A DNA stretch of 38,919 nucleotides from Pseudonocardia nigra (GTDB taxonomy: Bacteria; Actinomycetota; Actinomycetes; Mycobacteriales; Pseudonocardiaceae): the NCBI RefSeq assembly GCF_019396355.1, contig NZ_JAHKRK010000052.1, forward strand, positions 1 to 38,919, read 5' to 3'. This document shows positions 8,573 to 17,172 of this stretch, one piece after another. The translations under genes were made by a program, and so were the position numbers. Numbering within the stretch: the stretch's first letter is position 1; every line of letters begins with the position of its first letter. The notes under the pieces are model-generated. The model did not search any database. It was not told the origin of the DNA and worked only from the letters and a program-made list of their open reading frames with translations.

Positions 8573-8582
8573 CAACTTGTTG
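8573..8582. promoter_or_regulatory. Possible MarR operator
   Basis: A short palindrome CAAC-TT-GTTG lies 36-45 nt upstream of the MarR start, within a wider GCAC...GTGC arrangement. MarR repressors often bind short palindromes at their own promoter. The arms are too short for a firm call. Confidence 0.25.
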
Positions 8583-8617
8583 CGTGCCGCATGAAACTTC
8601 TGCCCAGGGAGCCCGCC

Positions 8618-9109
8618 GTGCCCTCCGAGGACGAGCTCGCGATCGCCGACGCGGTCGGCAACCAGCTCATCCGGCTGGTCCGCCTGATCGAGCGCAAGCA
8701 CGCCCAGTACCAGGCCGAGCACCCCGACGCCGTGGAGCGCGCCACCTACTACCTGCTCGTCCACCTGGTGAAGGACGGGCCGCGCCGCGCCGGCTCGCTC
8801 GCCGAGGCCGTGCGCTCCGACCCGTCCACGATCAGCCGCCAGATCGGCCAGCTGGTGCGGCTCGGGCTCGTCGAGCGCACCGCCGACCCCGAGGACGGCC
8901 GCGCGACTCTGCTCGCCGCCACCGACGAGGGCAGGCGCGTCTTCGAGGAGAACCGGCGGATGCGCAACGAGACCATCGCCGAGATGATCGCCCACTGGCC
9001 CGCCGAGGACCGCCACGCGCTGTCGGAGCTGCTCACGCGGTTCGCCACCGAGTACGAAACCTTCACGACCCGAACCACCGGGCCCGCCACCGCGCAGCCC
9101 CGGTCCTGA
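8618..9109 (+). CDS. MarR-family transcriptional regulator
   Basis: A 163-residue winged-helix regulator. An N-terminal dimerisation helix (LIRLVRLIERKHAQY) is followed by the HTH (RAGSLAEAVRSDPSTISRQIGQLVRLGLV), the wing (ERTADPEDGRATLLAATDEG) and C-terminal dimer helices. It ends 11 nt before a DHA2 efflux pump, the usual repressor-pump pairing, so it probably represses that pump and is released by its substrate (inference). GTG 8618 is chosen because AGGGAG lies 6 nt upstream. ATG 8591, nine codons earlier, lacks a clear ribosome-binding site. Confidence 0.9.
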   Translation: MPSEDELAIADAVGNQLIRLVRLIERKHAQYQAEHPDAVERATYYLLVHLVKDGPRRAGSLAEAVRSDPSTISRQIGQLVRLGLVERTADPEDGRATLLAATDEGRRVFEENRRMRNETIAEMIAHWPAEDRHALSELLTRFATEYETFTTRTTGPATAQPRS

Positions 9110-9120
9110 GGAGAGAGCCC

Positions 9121-10887
9121 ATGTCCGCGCCCGGAACCGGCGCCGGCCCCACCGCGGGGGACCCGCCGGCGGCAGGCTCGCTCACCCACCGGCAGATCCT
9201 CACGATCTTCGCCGGACTGATGATCGGCATGTTCCTCGCCGCGCTCGACCAGACGATCGTGGCCACGTCGATCCGCACGATCGCCGACGACCTCGGCGGG
9301 CTGAGCCTGCAGGCGTGGGCGACGACCGCCTACCTGATCACCGCGACGATCACGACACCGCTCTACGGCAAGCTGTCGGACCTCTACGGCCGCAAGCCGC
9401 TGTTCCTCGCCGCGATCTCGATCTTCGTGGTCGGTTCGGTGGCGTGCACGTTCGCGGGCTCGATGTACGAGCTCGCGGCGTTCCGCGGGATCCAGGGACT
9501 CGGGGCGGGCGGGCTGTTCTCGCTCGCGCTGACGATCATCGGCGACATCGTCGCGCCGCGGGAGCGGGCCCGCTACCAGGGCTACTTCGTCGCCGTCTTC
9601 GGCACGTCGAGCGTGCTCGGGCCGGTCGCGGGCGGGTTCTTCGCGGGCCAGGCCGAGCTGCTCGGGATCACCGGATGGCGCTGGGTCTTCCTCATCAACG
9701 TCCCGCTCGGGATCGTCGCGCTCATCGTCGTCACCCGGGTGCTCAACATCCCGCACACCAAGCGGGAGCACCGGATCGACTGGCCGGGAGCGCTCGCGCT
9801 CGCCGTCGGGCTGGTGCCTTTGCTGATCGTCGCCGAGCAGGGCCGGATCTGGGGCTGGGGCTCGGTCGGGGCGCTGGTCTGCTACGGGATCGGGGCCGTC
9901 GGGATCGGTGCGTTCCTGTTGCTGGAACGGCGCATCGGCGACGACGCGCTGCTGCCGCTGCGGTTCTTCCGCACCGGCGTGTTCAGCTGGGGGTCGATCG
10001 CCGGGTTCATCGCCGGGATGGGGATGTTCGGCGCGCTCGCGCTCCTGCCGCTCTACCTGCAGATCGTCAAGGGGGCGTCACCCACCGCGGCGGGCCTGCA
10101 GACCCTGCCGCTGGTGCTCGGCATCATGTCGATGTCGGTGTTCTCCGGACAGCTGATCTCCCGCACGGGCCGCTACAAGATCTGGCCCGTCCTCGGCCTC
10201 TCGCTGATGGTCGTTGGCATCGCGCTGCTGTCACGGATCGGCGTGGACACGCCCTACTGGCAGGTCGCGCTGATCATGGTCGTGATCGGCTGGGGCCTGG
10301 GCGGCAACATGCAGCCGATCACGCTCGCCGTGCAGAACGCGATGCCGCCGCGGGACATGGGCGTCGCGACCGCATCGGCCACGTTCTTCCGGCAGATGGG
10401 CGGCACCCTCGGCACGGCCGTGTTCCTGTCCATCCTGTTCACGGCGCTGGGCGGCAACGTGGCCGAGAACGTCCGGGCCGCCGCCGCCACGCCGGAGTTC
10501 CAGGCCGCAGTCACCGATCCCGCGGTGGCCGCCGACCCGGCCAACGGGCCGATCCTCGCCGCGCTGCAGGGCGGCGGCCCGGTGTCGCTGGACGACTCCT
10601 CGTTCCTGTCCAGCGCGAACCCGGTACTGGCCCGGCCGATCCTGGAGGGGTTCGCCGACTCGATGAGCATCGTGTTCCTGGCCGCCGCCGCGGTGCTCGT
10701 GCTCGGCCTGGTCGCGGTGCTGATGATGAAGGAACTGCCGCTGCGCACGCAGTCCGGCGTCGACGCCCGGCGCGCGGGGGAGGCCGATCCGCTGGAGACG
10801 CTGCAGCCGCCGGCCACGCCGGTGGTGGTGCCGGCGGAGGCGGGGCGCTCGGCGACGGCGGCGCCGCCGCGGAGCGCGCCCGACTGA
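9121..10887 (+). CDS. DHA2-family MFS multidrug efflux transporter (14 TM)
   Basis: Proton-driven drug exporter of 588 residues. It begins with a short Gly/Pro/Ala-rich cytosolic N-terminus, then 14 predicted membrane helices. Family motifs are present: LDQTIVATSIRTIADDLGG in TM1, motif A (GKLSDLYGRK) between TM2 and TM3, FRGIQGLGAGG in TM4 and motif C-like GPVAGGFF in TM5. A ~70-residue external loop lies before the last helix, and the C-tail is Pro/Ala-rich. GAGGAGAGAG precedes the ATG. Pairing with the upstream MarR gene suggests inducible resistance. Substrates cannot be inferred. Confidence 0.92.
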   Translation: MSAPGTGAGPTAGDPPAAGSLTHRQILTIFAGLMIGMFLAALDQTIVATSIRTIADDLGGLSLQAWATTAYLITATITTPLYGKLSDLYGRKPLFLAAISIFVVGSVACTFAGSMYELAAFRGIQGLGAGGLFSLALTIIGDIVAPRERARYQGYFVAVFGTSSVLGPVAGGFFAGQAELLGITGWRWVFLINVPLGIVALIVVTRVLNIPHTKREHRIDWPGALALAVGLVPLLIVAEQGRIWGWGSVGALVCYGIGAVGIGAFLLLERRIGDDALLPLRFFRTGVFSWGSIAGFIAGMGMFGALALLPLYLQIVKGASPTAAGLQTLPLVLGIMSMSVFSGQLISRTGRYKIWPVLGLSLMVVGIALLSRIGVDTPYWQVALIMVVIGWGLGGNMQPITLAVQNAMPPRDMGVATASATFFRQMGGTLGTAVFLSILFTALGGNVAENVRAAAATPEFQAAVTDPAVAADPANGPILAALQGGGPVSLDDSSFLSSANPVLARPILEGFADSMSIVFLAAAAVLVLGLVAVLMMKELPLRTQSGVDARRAGEADPLETLQPPATPVVVPAEAGRSATAAPPRSAPD

Positions 10888-10907
10888 CTCCGGCGTGGCC
10901 CTGTCGC

Positions 10908-11411
10908 CTAGTGCTCGGCGCCGTCGGCGGCGGCGTCCTTCGCGCGCTGCCACGACGCCCTGATCTCGCGCTCGGCGTCGGCCCGGCCGACCCAGGTGGC
11001 GCCCTCGACGCTCTTGCCCGGCTCGAGGGTCTTGTAGATCTCGAAGAAGTGCTGGATCTCCGCGCGGTCGAACTCGGGCAGGTGGTGGATGTCGCGCAGG
11101 TGCTCCTGCCGCGGGTCGTCGCTCGGGACGCAGAGGACCTTGTCGTCGCCGCCCTTCTCGTCCTTCATCCGGAACATCCCGATCGCACGGGAGCGGATCA
11201 GGCAGCCGGGGAACGTGGGCTCCTGGACGAGGACGAGAGCGTCCAGCGGGTCGCCGTCCTCACCGAGCGTGTCGTCGATGAACCCGTAGTCGGCGGGGTA
11301 CTGGGTGGCCGTGAACAGGGTCCGGTCCAGGCGGATCCGCCCCGACTCGTGGTCCACCTCGTACTTGTTGCGGCCGCCCTTGGGGATCTCGATGGTGACG
11401 TCGAAGTCCAC
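10908..11411 (-). CDS. ppa: Inorganic pyrophosphatase
   Basis: Cytoplasmic Mg-dependent enzyme that hydrolyses PPi to drive biosynthetic reactions. The 167-residue family I protein shows [18 protein letters not shown], the signature [11 protein letters not shown] with its metal-binding Asp residues, [18 protein letters not shown] and KDEKGGDDK. Start is GTG 11411 with GGAGAG about 8 nt upstream. It is divergent from dacB, the same neighbour pair as in mycobacteria. Confidence 0.96.
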   Translation of the reverse strand: MDFDVTIEIPKGGRNKYEVDHESGRIRLDRTLFTATQYPADYGFIDDTLGEDGDPLDALVLVQEPTFPGCLIRSRAIGMFRMKDEKGGDDKVLCVPSDDPRQEHLRDIHHLPEFDRAEIQHFFEIYKTLEPGKSVEGATWVGRADAEREIRASWQRAKDAAADGAEH

Positions 11412-11490
11412 TTTCGCGCTCTCCTGCTTATCGGGAAATGGCGGGTACGGAGCCGATGCCGGTCGGGCGACCGGCTCCGGCGCCTGCCTC

Positions 11491-11496
11491 TAGTGT
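11491..11496 (+). promoter_or_regulatory. Probable -10 box for dacB
   Basis: TAGTGT in the ppa/dacB gap fits a TANNNT -10 element, giving a leader of about 65 nt to the GTG at 11570 with its GGAGGAGG site. Confidence 0.35.
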
Positions 11497-11569
11497 GAGG
11501 GACCGGCTCGGACGGCTTGTGACCGGCCGACCGGTGCGAACGTGCAGGGCAACGGTGGAGGAGGCCGCG

Positions 11570-12991
11570 GTGGGCTTCGGGCGGCGGATCGGTGACACGC
11601 TGCGCGTGCCGGGTCGCGGAGCGCGACGGGCGCTCACCGTCCTGGTCGTGCTCGCGGTGGCGGGTGGGGCCGGTAGCGCCGTCGCGCTGCACGCCCCGAC
11701 GCTGGTCACGGACCTCGGGCTGGTCGAGCCGACCGCCCCGCCGCCGCCGCCCGCACCGCAGCCCGTCCTCCGGGCGCTGGCCGCCGACGCCCCGCTGCCC
11801 ACCACGGCGGGTCTGTCCGAGGCGCTCGACGACGCCGTCGAGGAGATGCCGGGCAGCTTCAGCGGCGTCGTGGTCGACCCGGCCTCCGGTACCGCGCTCT
11901 GGCAGAGCGACCCCGAGCGCGCGCTCGTGCCGGGGTCGACCACCAAGCTGCTCACGGCCGCCGCCGCGCTCCTGACGCTGAACCCGACCGACCGGTTCGT
12001 CACGCGGGCGGTCGAGGGGCCCGATCCGGGCACGGTGGTGCTCGTCGGGGGCGGTGACCCCACGCTGAGCACCATGCCGGAGGGTGAGGAGAGCGTGTAC
12101 CCGGACGTGCCGCGGCTGGCCGACCTCGCCGCGGAGGTCCGGGAGGAGGCGCAGGGCCCGATCGAGCGCGTGCTCGTCGACACCAGCCGCTACAGCGGGC
12201 CGGGGATGGCCGAGGGCTGGGTCCGGGAGGACATCGCGGCCGGGTACATCACCCCGATCGAGCCGCTGATGGTCGACGGCGGGCGCATCGACCCGACCCT
12301 GCAGAACGGCACCCGCGTCGACGACCCCGCCCTCGCGGCCGGGCGGGCGCTGGCGGAGGAGCTCGGTGTCGACCCCGACGCCGTCGAGGAGGGCACCGCG
12401 GAGCCGGGGGCGAGCACGCTCGGCGCCGTCGGGTCCGCTCCGGTGGCCGAACTCGTCGAGCACCTCATCCGCAGCTCGGACAACGTGCTCGGGGAGACGC
12501 TCGCCCGCGAGGTCGCGATCGCCCGCGACGGCGAGCCGACGTTCGAGGGCGCCGCCGAGCACACCGTCGCCGCGCTCGCGCAGGCCGGGTTCGACCCGAG
12601 CGGCGCGGAGCTGCACGACGGCAGCGGGCTCTCCACCGAGAACGTGATCCCGGCGGGCCTGCTCGGTTCGCTGCTCGCCGCGGCCGCAGCGCCCCAGGGC
12701 CCCGACGACACCCAGTTCCTGCGCCCGATCATCACCGGGCTCCCGGTGGCGGGCGGCAGCGGCACACTCGACGACCGCTTCGGCCGCGATGCCGCCTCCG
12801 CCGGCGGCCGGGGGGTCGTGCGGGCCAAGACCGGCACCCTGACCGGCCTCAGCAGCCTCGCCGGCGTGGTCACCGACGCCGACGGACGGCTGCTCGTCTT
12901 CGCGTTCGTGTCCAACGGGCCGAGCCCGGCCACGTCCCGCCCCCGCCTGGACGCGATGGCGGCGGAGCTGAGCGAGTGCGGCTGCCGCTGA
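11570..12991 (+). CDS. dacB: D-alanyl-D-alanine carboxypeptidase/endopeptidase, PBP4 type
   Basis: Class C low-molecular-weight penicillin-binding protein (peptidase S13) that trims peptidoglycan stem peptides outside the membrane. The 473-residue protein has an N-terminal membrane anchor (residues ~20-42), a Pro-rich linker (TAPPPPPAP), then the three active-site motifs: STTK (Ser123-Lys126), SDN (Ser303-Asn305) and KTG (Lys420-Gly422). GTG 11570 is chosen because GGAGGAGG lies five bases before it. The open frame extends upstream to 11438, but this would overlap the ppa control region. The order with ppa, DUF2342 and tilS matches mycobacteria. Confidence 0.92.
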   Translation: MGFGRRIGDTLRVPGRGARRALTVLVVLAVAGGAGSAVALHAPTLVTDLGLVEPTAPPPPPAPQPVLRALAADAPLPTTAGLSEALDDAVEEMPGSFSGVVVDPASGTALWQSDPERALVPGSTTKLLTAAAALLTLNPTDRFVTRAVEGPDPGTVVLVGGGDPTLSTMPEGEESVYPDVPRLADLAAEVREEAQGPIERVLVDTSRYSGPGMAEGWVREDIAAGYITPIEPLMVDGGRIDPTLQNGTRVDDPALAAGRALAEELGVDPDAVEEGTAEPGASTLGAVGSAPVAELVEHLIRSSDNVLGETLAREVAIARDGEPTFEGAAEHTVAALAQAGFDPSGAELHDGSGLSTENVIPAGLLGSLLAAAAAPQGPDDTQFLRPIITGLPVAGGSGTLDDRFGRDAASAGGRGVVRAKTGTLTGLSSLAGVVTDADGRLLVFAFVSNGPSPATSRPRLDAMAAELSECGCR

Positions 12992-13003
12992 CCCACCCCG
13001 CCG

Positions 13004-13045
13004 ATGCGCCCCGCTTCGGCGCATGCCCCCGTCGACGGGGGGCAT
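13004..13045. terminator. Hairpins after dacB
   Basis: Two adjacent stems follow the dacB stop: ATGCGCC/GGCGCAT (13004-13010/13018-13024) and ATGCCCCC/GGGGGCAT (13023-13030/13038-13045) around GTCGAC. No T-run follows, as is usual for high-GC actinobacterial terminators. Confidence 0.55.
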
Positions 13046-13055
13046 CGGCCGACTT

Positions 13056-13101
13056 GGGGCGCATGCGCGGATTCGGGGTGCGTGAGCCGGTCGGGGTGCG
13101 T
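13056..13101 (+). repeat. Short direct repeats GGGGYGC(A/G)T
   Basis: GGGGCGCAT (13056), GGGGTGCGT (13075) and GGGGTGCGT (13093) recur at 18-19 bp spacing directly after the dacB terminator hairpins. The layout resembles the 22-bp repeats elsewhere in the window, but the sequence differs. Confidence 0.5.
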
Positions 13102-13137
13102 CGGTCGCCGGTTCGGGCGGGCGCCGCTCGCGGTGCG

Positions 13138-13143
13138 TAGCGT
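13138..13143 (+). promoter_or_regulatory. -10 box for leaderless DUF2342 gene
   Basis: TAGCGT, seven bases, then GTG at 13151. No ribosome-binding site is present, so transcription probably starts at the G of the start codon. Confidence 0.55.
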
Positions 13144-13150
13144 GGGGCGG

Positions 13151-14227
13151 GTGCGCGACACGATCGAGGACGTCCGGCCCGCCGCCCCGACCGAGCGCGG
13201 GCTGCCCGTCGACTGGGCGCTCGCCCGGCGCACGGCCGTGCGGCTGAGCAGCCCGGGGCCGGAGACGACCCGGGAGGAGGCCACCGAGCTCGTCGCGCGG
13301 CTGCGGGCCGACGCGGCCGTGGCCGAGGGGCACGTCCGCGACGTCACCGGGCTCGGGCACGGCCTGCCGCTGCTGCCCGCCGACGTCGTCGACCGGCCGG
13401 CGTGGACCGCCGCGGCCCTGCACGGGATGGCCGCGCTCACCGCGGACGCGCAGCTGCCCGTGGTGCCGCGGGTGGCCCGCGCGGTGACGTCGCGCACGGC
13501 GGGCCTGCAGATCGGTGGCGTCGTCGCCTACCTCGGGGGCCGGGTGCTCGGCCAGTACGACCCGTTCGGCGGCCCCGCGGGCGACGGGCGGCTGCTGCTC
13601 GTCGCGCCGAACGTGCATGCCGCGCAGCAGGCGCTGGACGTGTCGTCCGCCGACTTCGGGCTCTGGGTCTGCCTGCACGAGGCCACCCACCGGCTCCAGT
13701 TCACCGCCGTCCCGTGGCTGCGCTCGTACTTCGCGGCGGAGGTCGCCCGCTTCCTGACCGTCGCGCAGGGCCAGGACGAGCGGGGGGCGGTGTTCGAGCG
13801 GCTGCCCGAGGTGCTGCGGGCGGTCCGGTCCGCCAGGGGCGACTCGCTCGCGATCGTCGAGCTGCTGCAGGGCCCCGAGCAGCGCGCGGTGCTCGACCGG
13901 CTGCTCGCCCTCACCACGCTGCTGGAAGGGCACGCCGATCACGTGATGGACGCCGTCGGCCCGGACGTCGTGCCGACCGTGGCGACGATCCGGGCCCGGT
14001 TCACGATGCGGCGCCGCGGCGGCGGGATCGTCGACCGCGTGCTGCGCGCCCTGCTCGGCGTGGAGGCGAAGGTGCGCCAGTACGCCGTCGGCTCGGCCTT
14101 CACGAAGCACGTCGTGCTGGCCGCGGGGATGGACGGGTTCAACCGCGTCTGGGAGAGCCCCGAGACGCTGCCCACCCGCGCCGAGCTCGCCGATCCGGGG
14201 GCCTGGCTGCGCCGCGTCCACCCCTGA
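13151..14227 (+). CDS. DUF2342 zinc-dependent metalloprotease-like protein
   Basis: A 358-residue soluble protein of the actinobacterial DUF2342 family, sometimes labelled 'coenzyme F420 biosynthesis-associated'. A zincin motif HEATH (176-180) lies in LWVCLHEATHRLQF, with a downstream LLEGHADHVMD that probably supplies further ligands. No physiological substrate is established. The C-terminal part has KVRQYAVGSAFTKHV and FNRVWESPETLPTRAEL, typical of the family. It lies between dacB and tilS as in M. tuberculosis (Rv3626c position, from memory). The start is set by the TAGCGT box seven bases upstream. Confidence 0.85.
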   Translation: MRDTIEDVRPAAPTERGLPVDWALARRTAVRLSSPGPETTREEATELVARLRADAAVAEGHVRDVTGLGHGLPLLPADVVDRPAWTAAALHGMAALTADAQLPVVPRVARAVTSRTAGLQIGGVVAYLGGRVLGQYDPFGGPAGDGRLLLVAPNVHAAQQALDVSSADFGLWVCLHEATHRLQFTAVPWLRSYFAAEVARFLTVAQGQDERGAVFERLPEVLRAVRSARGDSLAIVELLQGPEQRAVLDRLLALTTLLEGHADHVMDAVGPDVVPTVATIRARFTMRRRGGGIVDRVLRALLGVEAKVRQYAVGSAFTKHVVLAAGMDGFNRVWESPETLPTRAELADPGAWLRRVHP

Positions 14228-14267
14228 CCGCGCCCGCATCCCGGGCGGCGTCGCCGAGAATGGGGCC

Positions 14268-15287
14268 GTGAGCACCCCTCGTCCGGCCGTCGCCGAGGTC
14301 CGGCGCGCGGTCCGGGCCGCGCTCGCCGCCCTCCCGGCCCCGCACCGGGCCGCGCCGCTGCTCGTGGCCTGCTCCGGCGGGGCCGACTCGCTCGCGCTCG
14401 CCGCCGCCGCGCTCGCCGTGCGCGGGCCGGGGGAGGTGCACGCCGCGGTGGTCGACCACGGCCTGCAGGACGGGTCGGCGCGACAGGCCGCCGCCACCGC
14501 TGGGCTGCTCACCGGGATGGGGATCGCGGCGACCGTGCACGCCGTGACGGTCGCCGGCCCGGGTGGCACCGAGGCCGCGGCTCGCCGCGCCCGCCGCGCC
14601 GCCCTGCTGGCCGCCCGCCCGCACCCGGACGCCCCGGTGCTGCTCGGCCACACCCTCGACGACCAGGCCGAGACCGTGCTGCTCGGCCTGGGCCGCGGGT
14701 CCGGGGCGCGGTCGCTCGCCGGGATGCGGGTGTGGGACGCGCCGTGGCTGCGGCCGTTGCTCGCGGTGCGCCGCGAGGTCACCCGGGCCGCGTGCGCCGA
14801 GCAGGACCTCCCCGTGTGGGACGACCCGCACAACGCCGACCCGCGCTTCACCCGCGTCCGCCTGCGGCACGAGGTGCTGCCACTGCTGGAGGACGTGCTC
14901 GGCGGCGGGGTGGCCGCCGCGCTCGCCCGCACCGCCGACCAGCTGCGCTCCGACGGGGCGGCCCTCGATGCCGTCGCGGAGGGCGTGCTCGCCGAGGCGG
15001 TCGAGGGTGAGGCGCTGCTCCTCGCGCCGGTCGCCGCCGCCCCCGCGGCCGTGCGGACGCGCGTGCTGCGGGCCTGGCTGGCCGCGCGCGGCGTGACCGG
15101 CCTCACCGCGGCCCACCTGCGTGTCGCCGACGGTTTCGCAGCTCAGGGGCCTGATCGGGCGGGTTCGGCCGTGCCCGGCGGGTTGGAGCTGGTGCGCGAG
15201 CGTGGCAGGCTCTCCGTGCGCCCGGTCGGCTGGCCACCGGGCGGGAGCCCGACACCCCAGGAGGACGTCCGCCGTGTACGACGGTGA
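14268..15287 (+). CDS. tilS: tRNA(Ile)-lysidine synthetase
   Basis: TilS attaches lysine to C34 of tRNA-Ile(CAU), changing its codon and aminoacyl identity; it is essential in most bacteria. The PP-loop SGGADS (residues 36-41) marks the ATP-pyrophosphatase domain, followed by [19 protein letters not shown] and the RRE-type segment ([13 protein letters not shown]). The 339-residue length matches shorter actinobacterial TilS forms. GTG 14268 has no ribosome-binding site, and GAGAAT lies 6 nt before it. Its 3' end overlaps hpt by 14 nt, implying coupled translation. Confidence 0.93.
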   Translation: MSTPRPAVAEVRRAVRAALAALPAPHRAAPLLVACSGGADSLALAAAALAVRGPGEVHAAVVDHGLQDGSARQAAATAGLLTGMGIAATVHAVTVAGPGGTEAAARRARRAALLAARPHPDAPVLLGHTLDDQAETVLLGLGRGSGARSLAGMRVWDAPWLRPLLAVRREVTRAACAEQDLPVWDDPHNADPRFTRVRLRHEVLPLLEDVLGGGVAAALARTADQLRSDGAALDAVAEGVLAEAVEGEALLLAPVAAAPAAVRTRVLRAWLAARGVTGLTAAHLRVADGFAAQGPDRAGSAVPGGLELVRERGRLSVRPVGWPPGGSPTPQEDVRRVRR

Positions 15288-15834
15288 CATCGCATCGACG
15301 CTGGTCACCGAGCAGGCGATCCGCGACAAGACCGCGGAGCTCGCCGAGCAGATCGGTCGCGACTACGCGGAGGACACCCACGGGAACCCGGCGGGGGATT
15401 TGCTGCTCGTCGGGGTCCTCAAGGGCGCCGTCATGTTCATGACCGACCTCGCACGTGCGCTGCCGGTGCCGGTGCAGCTGGAGTTCATGGCCGTCAGCTC
15501 CTACGGCTCGGCCACCTCGTCATCGGGCGTGGTGCGCATCCTCAAGGACCTCGACCGCGACATCGCGGGCCGGCACGTGCTGATCGTCGAGGACATCATC
15601 GACTCGGGGCTCACGCTGTCCTGGCTGCTCAAGAACCTGGAGTCGCGCCAGCCCGCGTCGCTCGAGGTCTGCACGCTGCTGCGCAAGCCGGACGCGGTGA
15701 AGGTCGAGGTGCCCGTGAGGTACGTCGGCTTCGACATCCCCAACGAGTTCGTGGTCGGCTACGGCCTCGACTACGCCGAGCGCTACCGCGACCTGCCGTT
15801 CATCGGGACGCTGGACCCGGCCGTCTACGGCTGA
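15274..15834 (+). CDS. hpt: Hypoxanthine phosphoribosyltransferase
   Basis: Purine-salvage enzyme converting hypoxanthine or guanine plus PRPP to IMP or GMP. The 186-residue protein has [18 protein letters not shown], the PRPP-binding loop [10 protein letters not shown] (105-114) and [21 protein letters not shown] 15274 is selected because AGGAGGA (15259-15265) lies 8 nt upstream, inside the tilS coding region. The tilS-hpt-ftsH order is conserved across Gram-positive bacteria, although here a protease gene separates hpt and ftsH. Confidence 0.95.
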   Translation: MYDGDIASTLVTEQAIRDKTAELAEQIGRDYAEDTHGNPAGDLLLVGVLKGAVMFMTDLARALPVPVQLEFMAVSSYGSATSSSGVVRILKDLDRDIAGRHVLIVEDIIDSGLTLSWLLKNLESRQPASLEVCTLLRKPDAVKVEVPVRYVGFDIPNEFVVGYGLDYAERYRDLPFIGTLDPAVYG

Positions 15835-15865
15835 CCCTTCGCCGGGTGGCCCGGCCCGAGCGTCA

Positions 15866-15910
15866 GGAAAGCCACGTTCCTGTCACTCGAGGTCAGGAAC
15901 GTGGCTTTCC
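15866..15910. repeat. AAAGCCAC-family hairpin, copy 3
   Basis: Perfect 17-bp arms GGAAAGCCACGTTCCTG (15866-15882) and its reverse complement (15894-15910) around an 11-nt loop. It lies between the convergent 3' ends of hpt and the protease gene, well placed to stop transcription from both sides. Confidence 0.85.
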
Positions 15911-15948
15911 GGGCAGTGCGGCGGCGACGGTGTGCGGCGCCGGAGCGC

Positions 15949-16884
15949 TCAGCCGCCGAGCGGCGGGCCGGCGGGGGGCGCCAGCTCGGTGGCCGGGATC
16001 CCCGCAGGCTCGGACGTGAACGGCTCGGTGCCCAGCACCAGCTGGACGTCGCCGAGCTCGCCGTTGGCGTTGGCGTAGTCCAGGGCCCTCGCGAGGTCGG
16101 CCACCCCGTTGCTCACCGGGAGCGGGGCGAGGTTCAGCGTGGACAGCACGCCGACGGCGTCGCCGCTGTCGTCGAGGAACGCGGAGCCCGAGTCGCCGGG
16201 GACACCGGGGCTGATCGTGTAGACCTCGTGGCTGCGGCCCGCGCCCACCTCGGCCGCCGCGACCCCGACCTTGGGGCTGAGCTCCTCGACGCCCAGCCGC
16301 AGCGGCGAGTTGCCGTAGCTGAAGAGCGTCTCGCCGGGGACGAGCCCGTCGGTGTCGATGCCGGCGGGGCCGCCGAAGAACGGCACGCTCGGGTTGACGT
16401 CGGCGACGTCGGCGGGGTCGATCTCCACGAGTGCGAAGTCGTTGTAGGCGCAGATGTCCGGGTCGGACTCCCCGTTGCCCTGCATGGTGACCCAGGAGCT
16501 GTAGGCGAGGGTGCCGAAGCGGTCGGTACCGTCGGCCGCCTTGATCGTGACCCGGGTGCCGAGCGGCGCGGTGCCGGAGTCGCAGCCATCGGTCTCGGTG
16601 GCGTCGCCGGTGCCGGCGCAGTGCGCCGCCTGGCCGATGAACGCGCGCTCGCCGCCGGTGAAGACGAAGTTGGTGGTGCAGGCGCCGCCGCCGGCGGTCT
16701 CGGTGATCACGCCGGGACGGATCGCGGCCTCGTCGGCGGGCGCCCAGGCCTGGGCGAGGACGGCCTGCGCCGGCGCGGCGGAGGAAACCGTGGGGGCCGC
16801 CGTCGCCGCAGGGGCGGCGAGCGCTGCCAGCACTACGATCCCGGCGCCCACCGCCGCGGCACCACCCCGAACCCTGACCGTCAT
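15949..16884 (-). CDS. Secreted trypsin-like serine protease (S1 family)
   Basis: A 311-residue exported protein. A signal peptide (residues 1-30, ending ATAA-P) precedes a chymotrypsin-fold domain with a complete triad: His88 (GQAAHC), Asp149 (YNDFALVEID) and Ser232 (PGVPGDSGSAF). Several Cys residues (69, 89, 101, 145) could form disulfides in the secreted enzyme. The C-terminus is Pro/Gly-rich (ELAPPAGPPLGG). GGGGGAG lies about 5 nt before the ATG. It is divergent from ftsH and interrupts the usual hpt-ftsH neighbourhood, so it is probably a lineage-specific insertion. The substrate is unknown. Confidence 0.88.
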   Translation of the reverse strand: MTVRVRGGAAAVGAGIVVLAALAAPAATAAPTVSSAAPAQAVLAQAWAPADEAAIRPGVITETAGGGACTTNFVFTGGERAFIGQAAHCAGTGDATETDGCDSGTAPLGTRVTIKAADGTDRFGTLAYSSWVTMQGNGESDPDICAYNDFALVEIDPADVADVNPSVPFFGGPAGIDTDGLVPGETLFSYGNSPLRLGVEELSPKVGVAAAEVGAGRSHEVYTISPGVPGDSGSAFLDDSGDAVGVLSTLNLAPLPVSNGVADLARALDYANANGELGDVQLVLGTEPFTSEPAGIPATELAPPAGPPLGG

Positions 16885-17087
16885 GAGCGCTCCCCCCACC
16901 TCGGACGACCGCCATCGGTGTCCGTCCAGCTCCGCCGCGTGACTAACGATCCCAGACGCCCGGGGATACCGGTACCTGCGGGGCGCGCACGCCGGGAACA
17001 CCGACTGCCGTTCGCCCGTTGAACCGACAGCCACCCGTTCTGGGTGTGCCGGTCGGCGTCAGCGGCGCGGACCGGCTGCTGGGCCGC

Positions 17088-17093
17088 TATCCT
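17088..17093 (+). promoter_or_regulatory. Probable -10 box for ftsH operon
   Basis: TATCCT stands about 80 nt before the ftsH ATG, in the gap divergent to the protease gene. The leader would be about 70 nt. No -35 is assigned. Confidence 0.4.
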
Positions 17094-17172
17094 GGCGGAC
17101 TCAGGGCCGGTCGATGCGCTGCGCCGGAGAAACTCGCCAGGGAGGGTGAAGGCCGCCAGAGGCCGAAGCTGC

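Noticed and set aside
8591..10887. MarR/MFS pair as part of a biosynthetic gene cluster or defence island
   Set aside because: Neighbours are fatty-acid and housekeeping genes with no biosynthetic core enzyme, nuclease or toxin.
11198..15106. A very long minus-strand open frame (about 1300 codons) across dacB, DUF2342 and tilS
   Set aside because: It is antisense to three well-recognised genes, rich in Arg/Pro/Ala/Ser with no domain, and is a typical artefact of high GC3 on the opposite strand.
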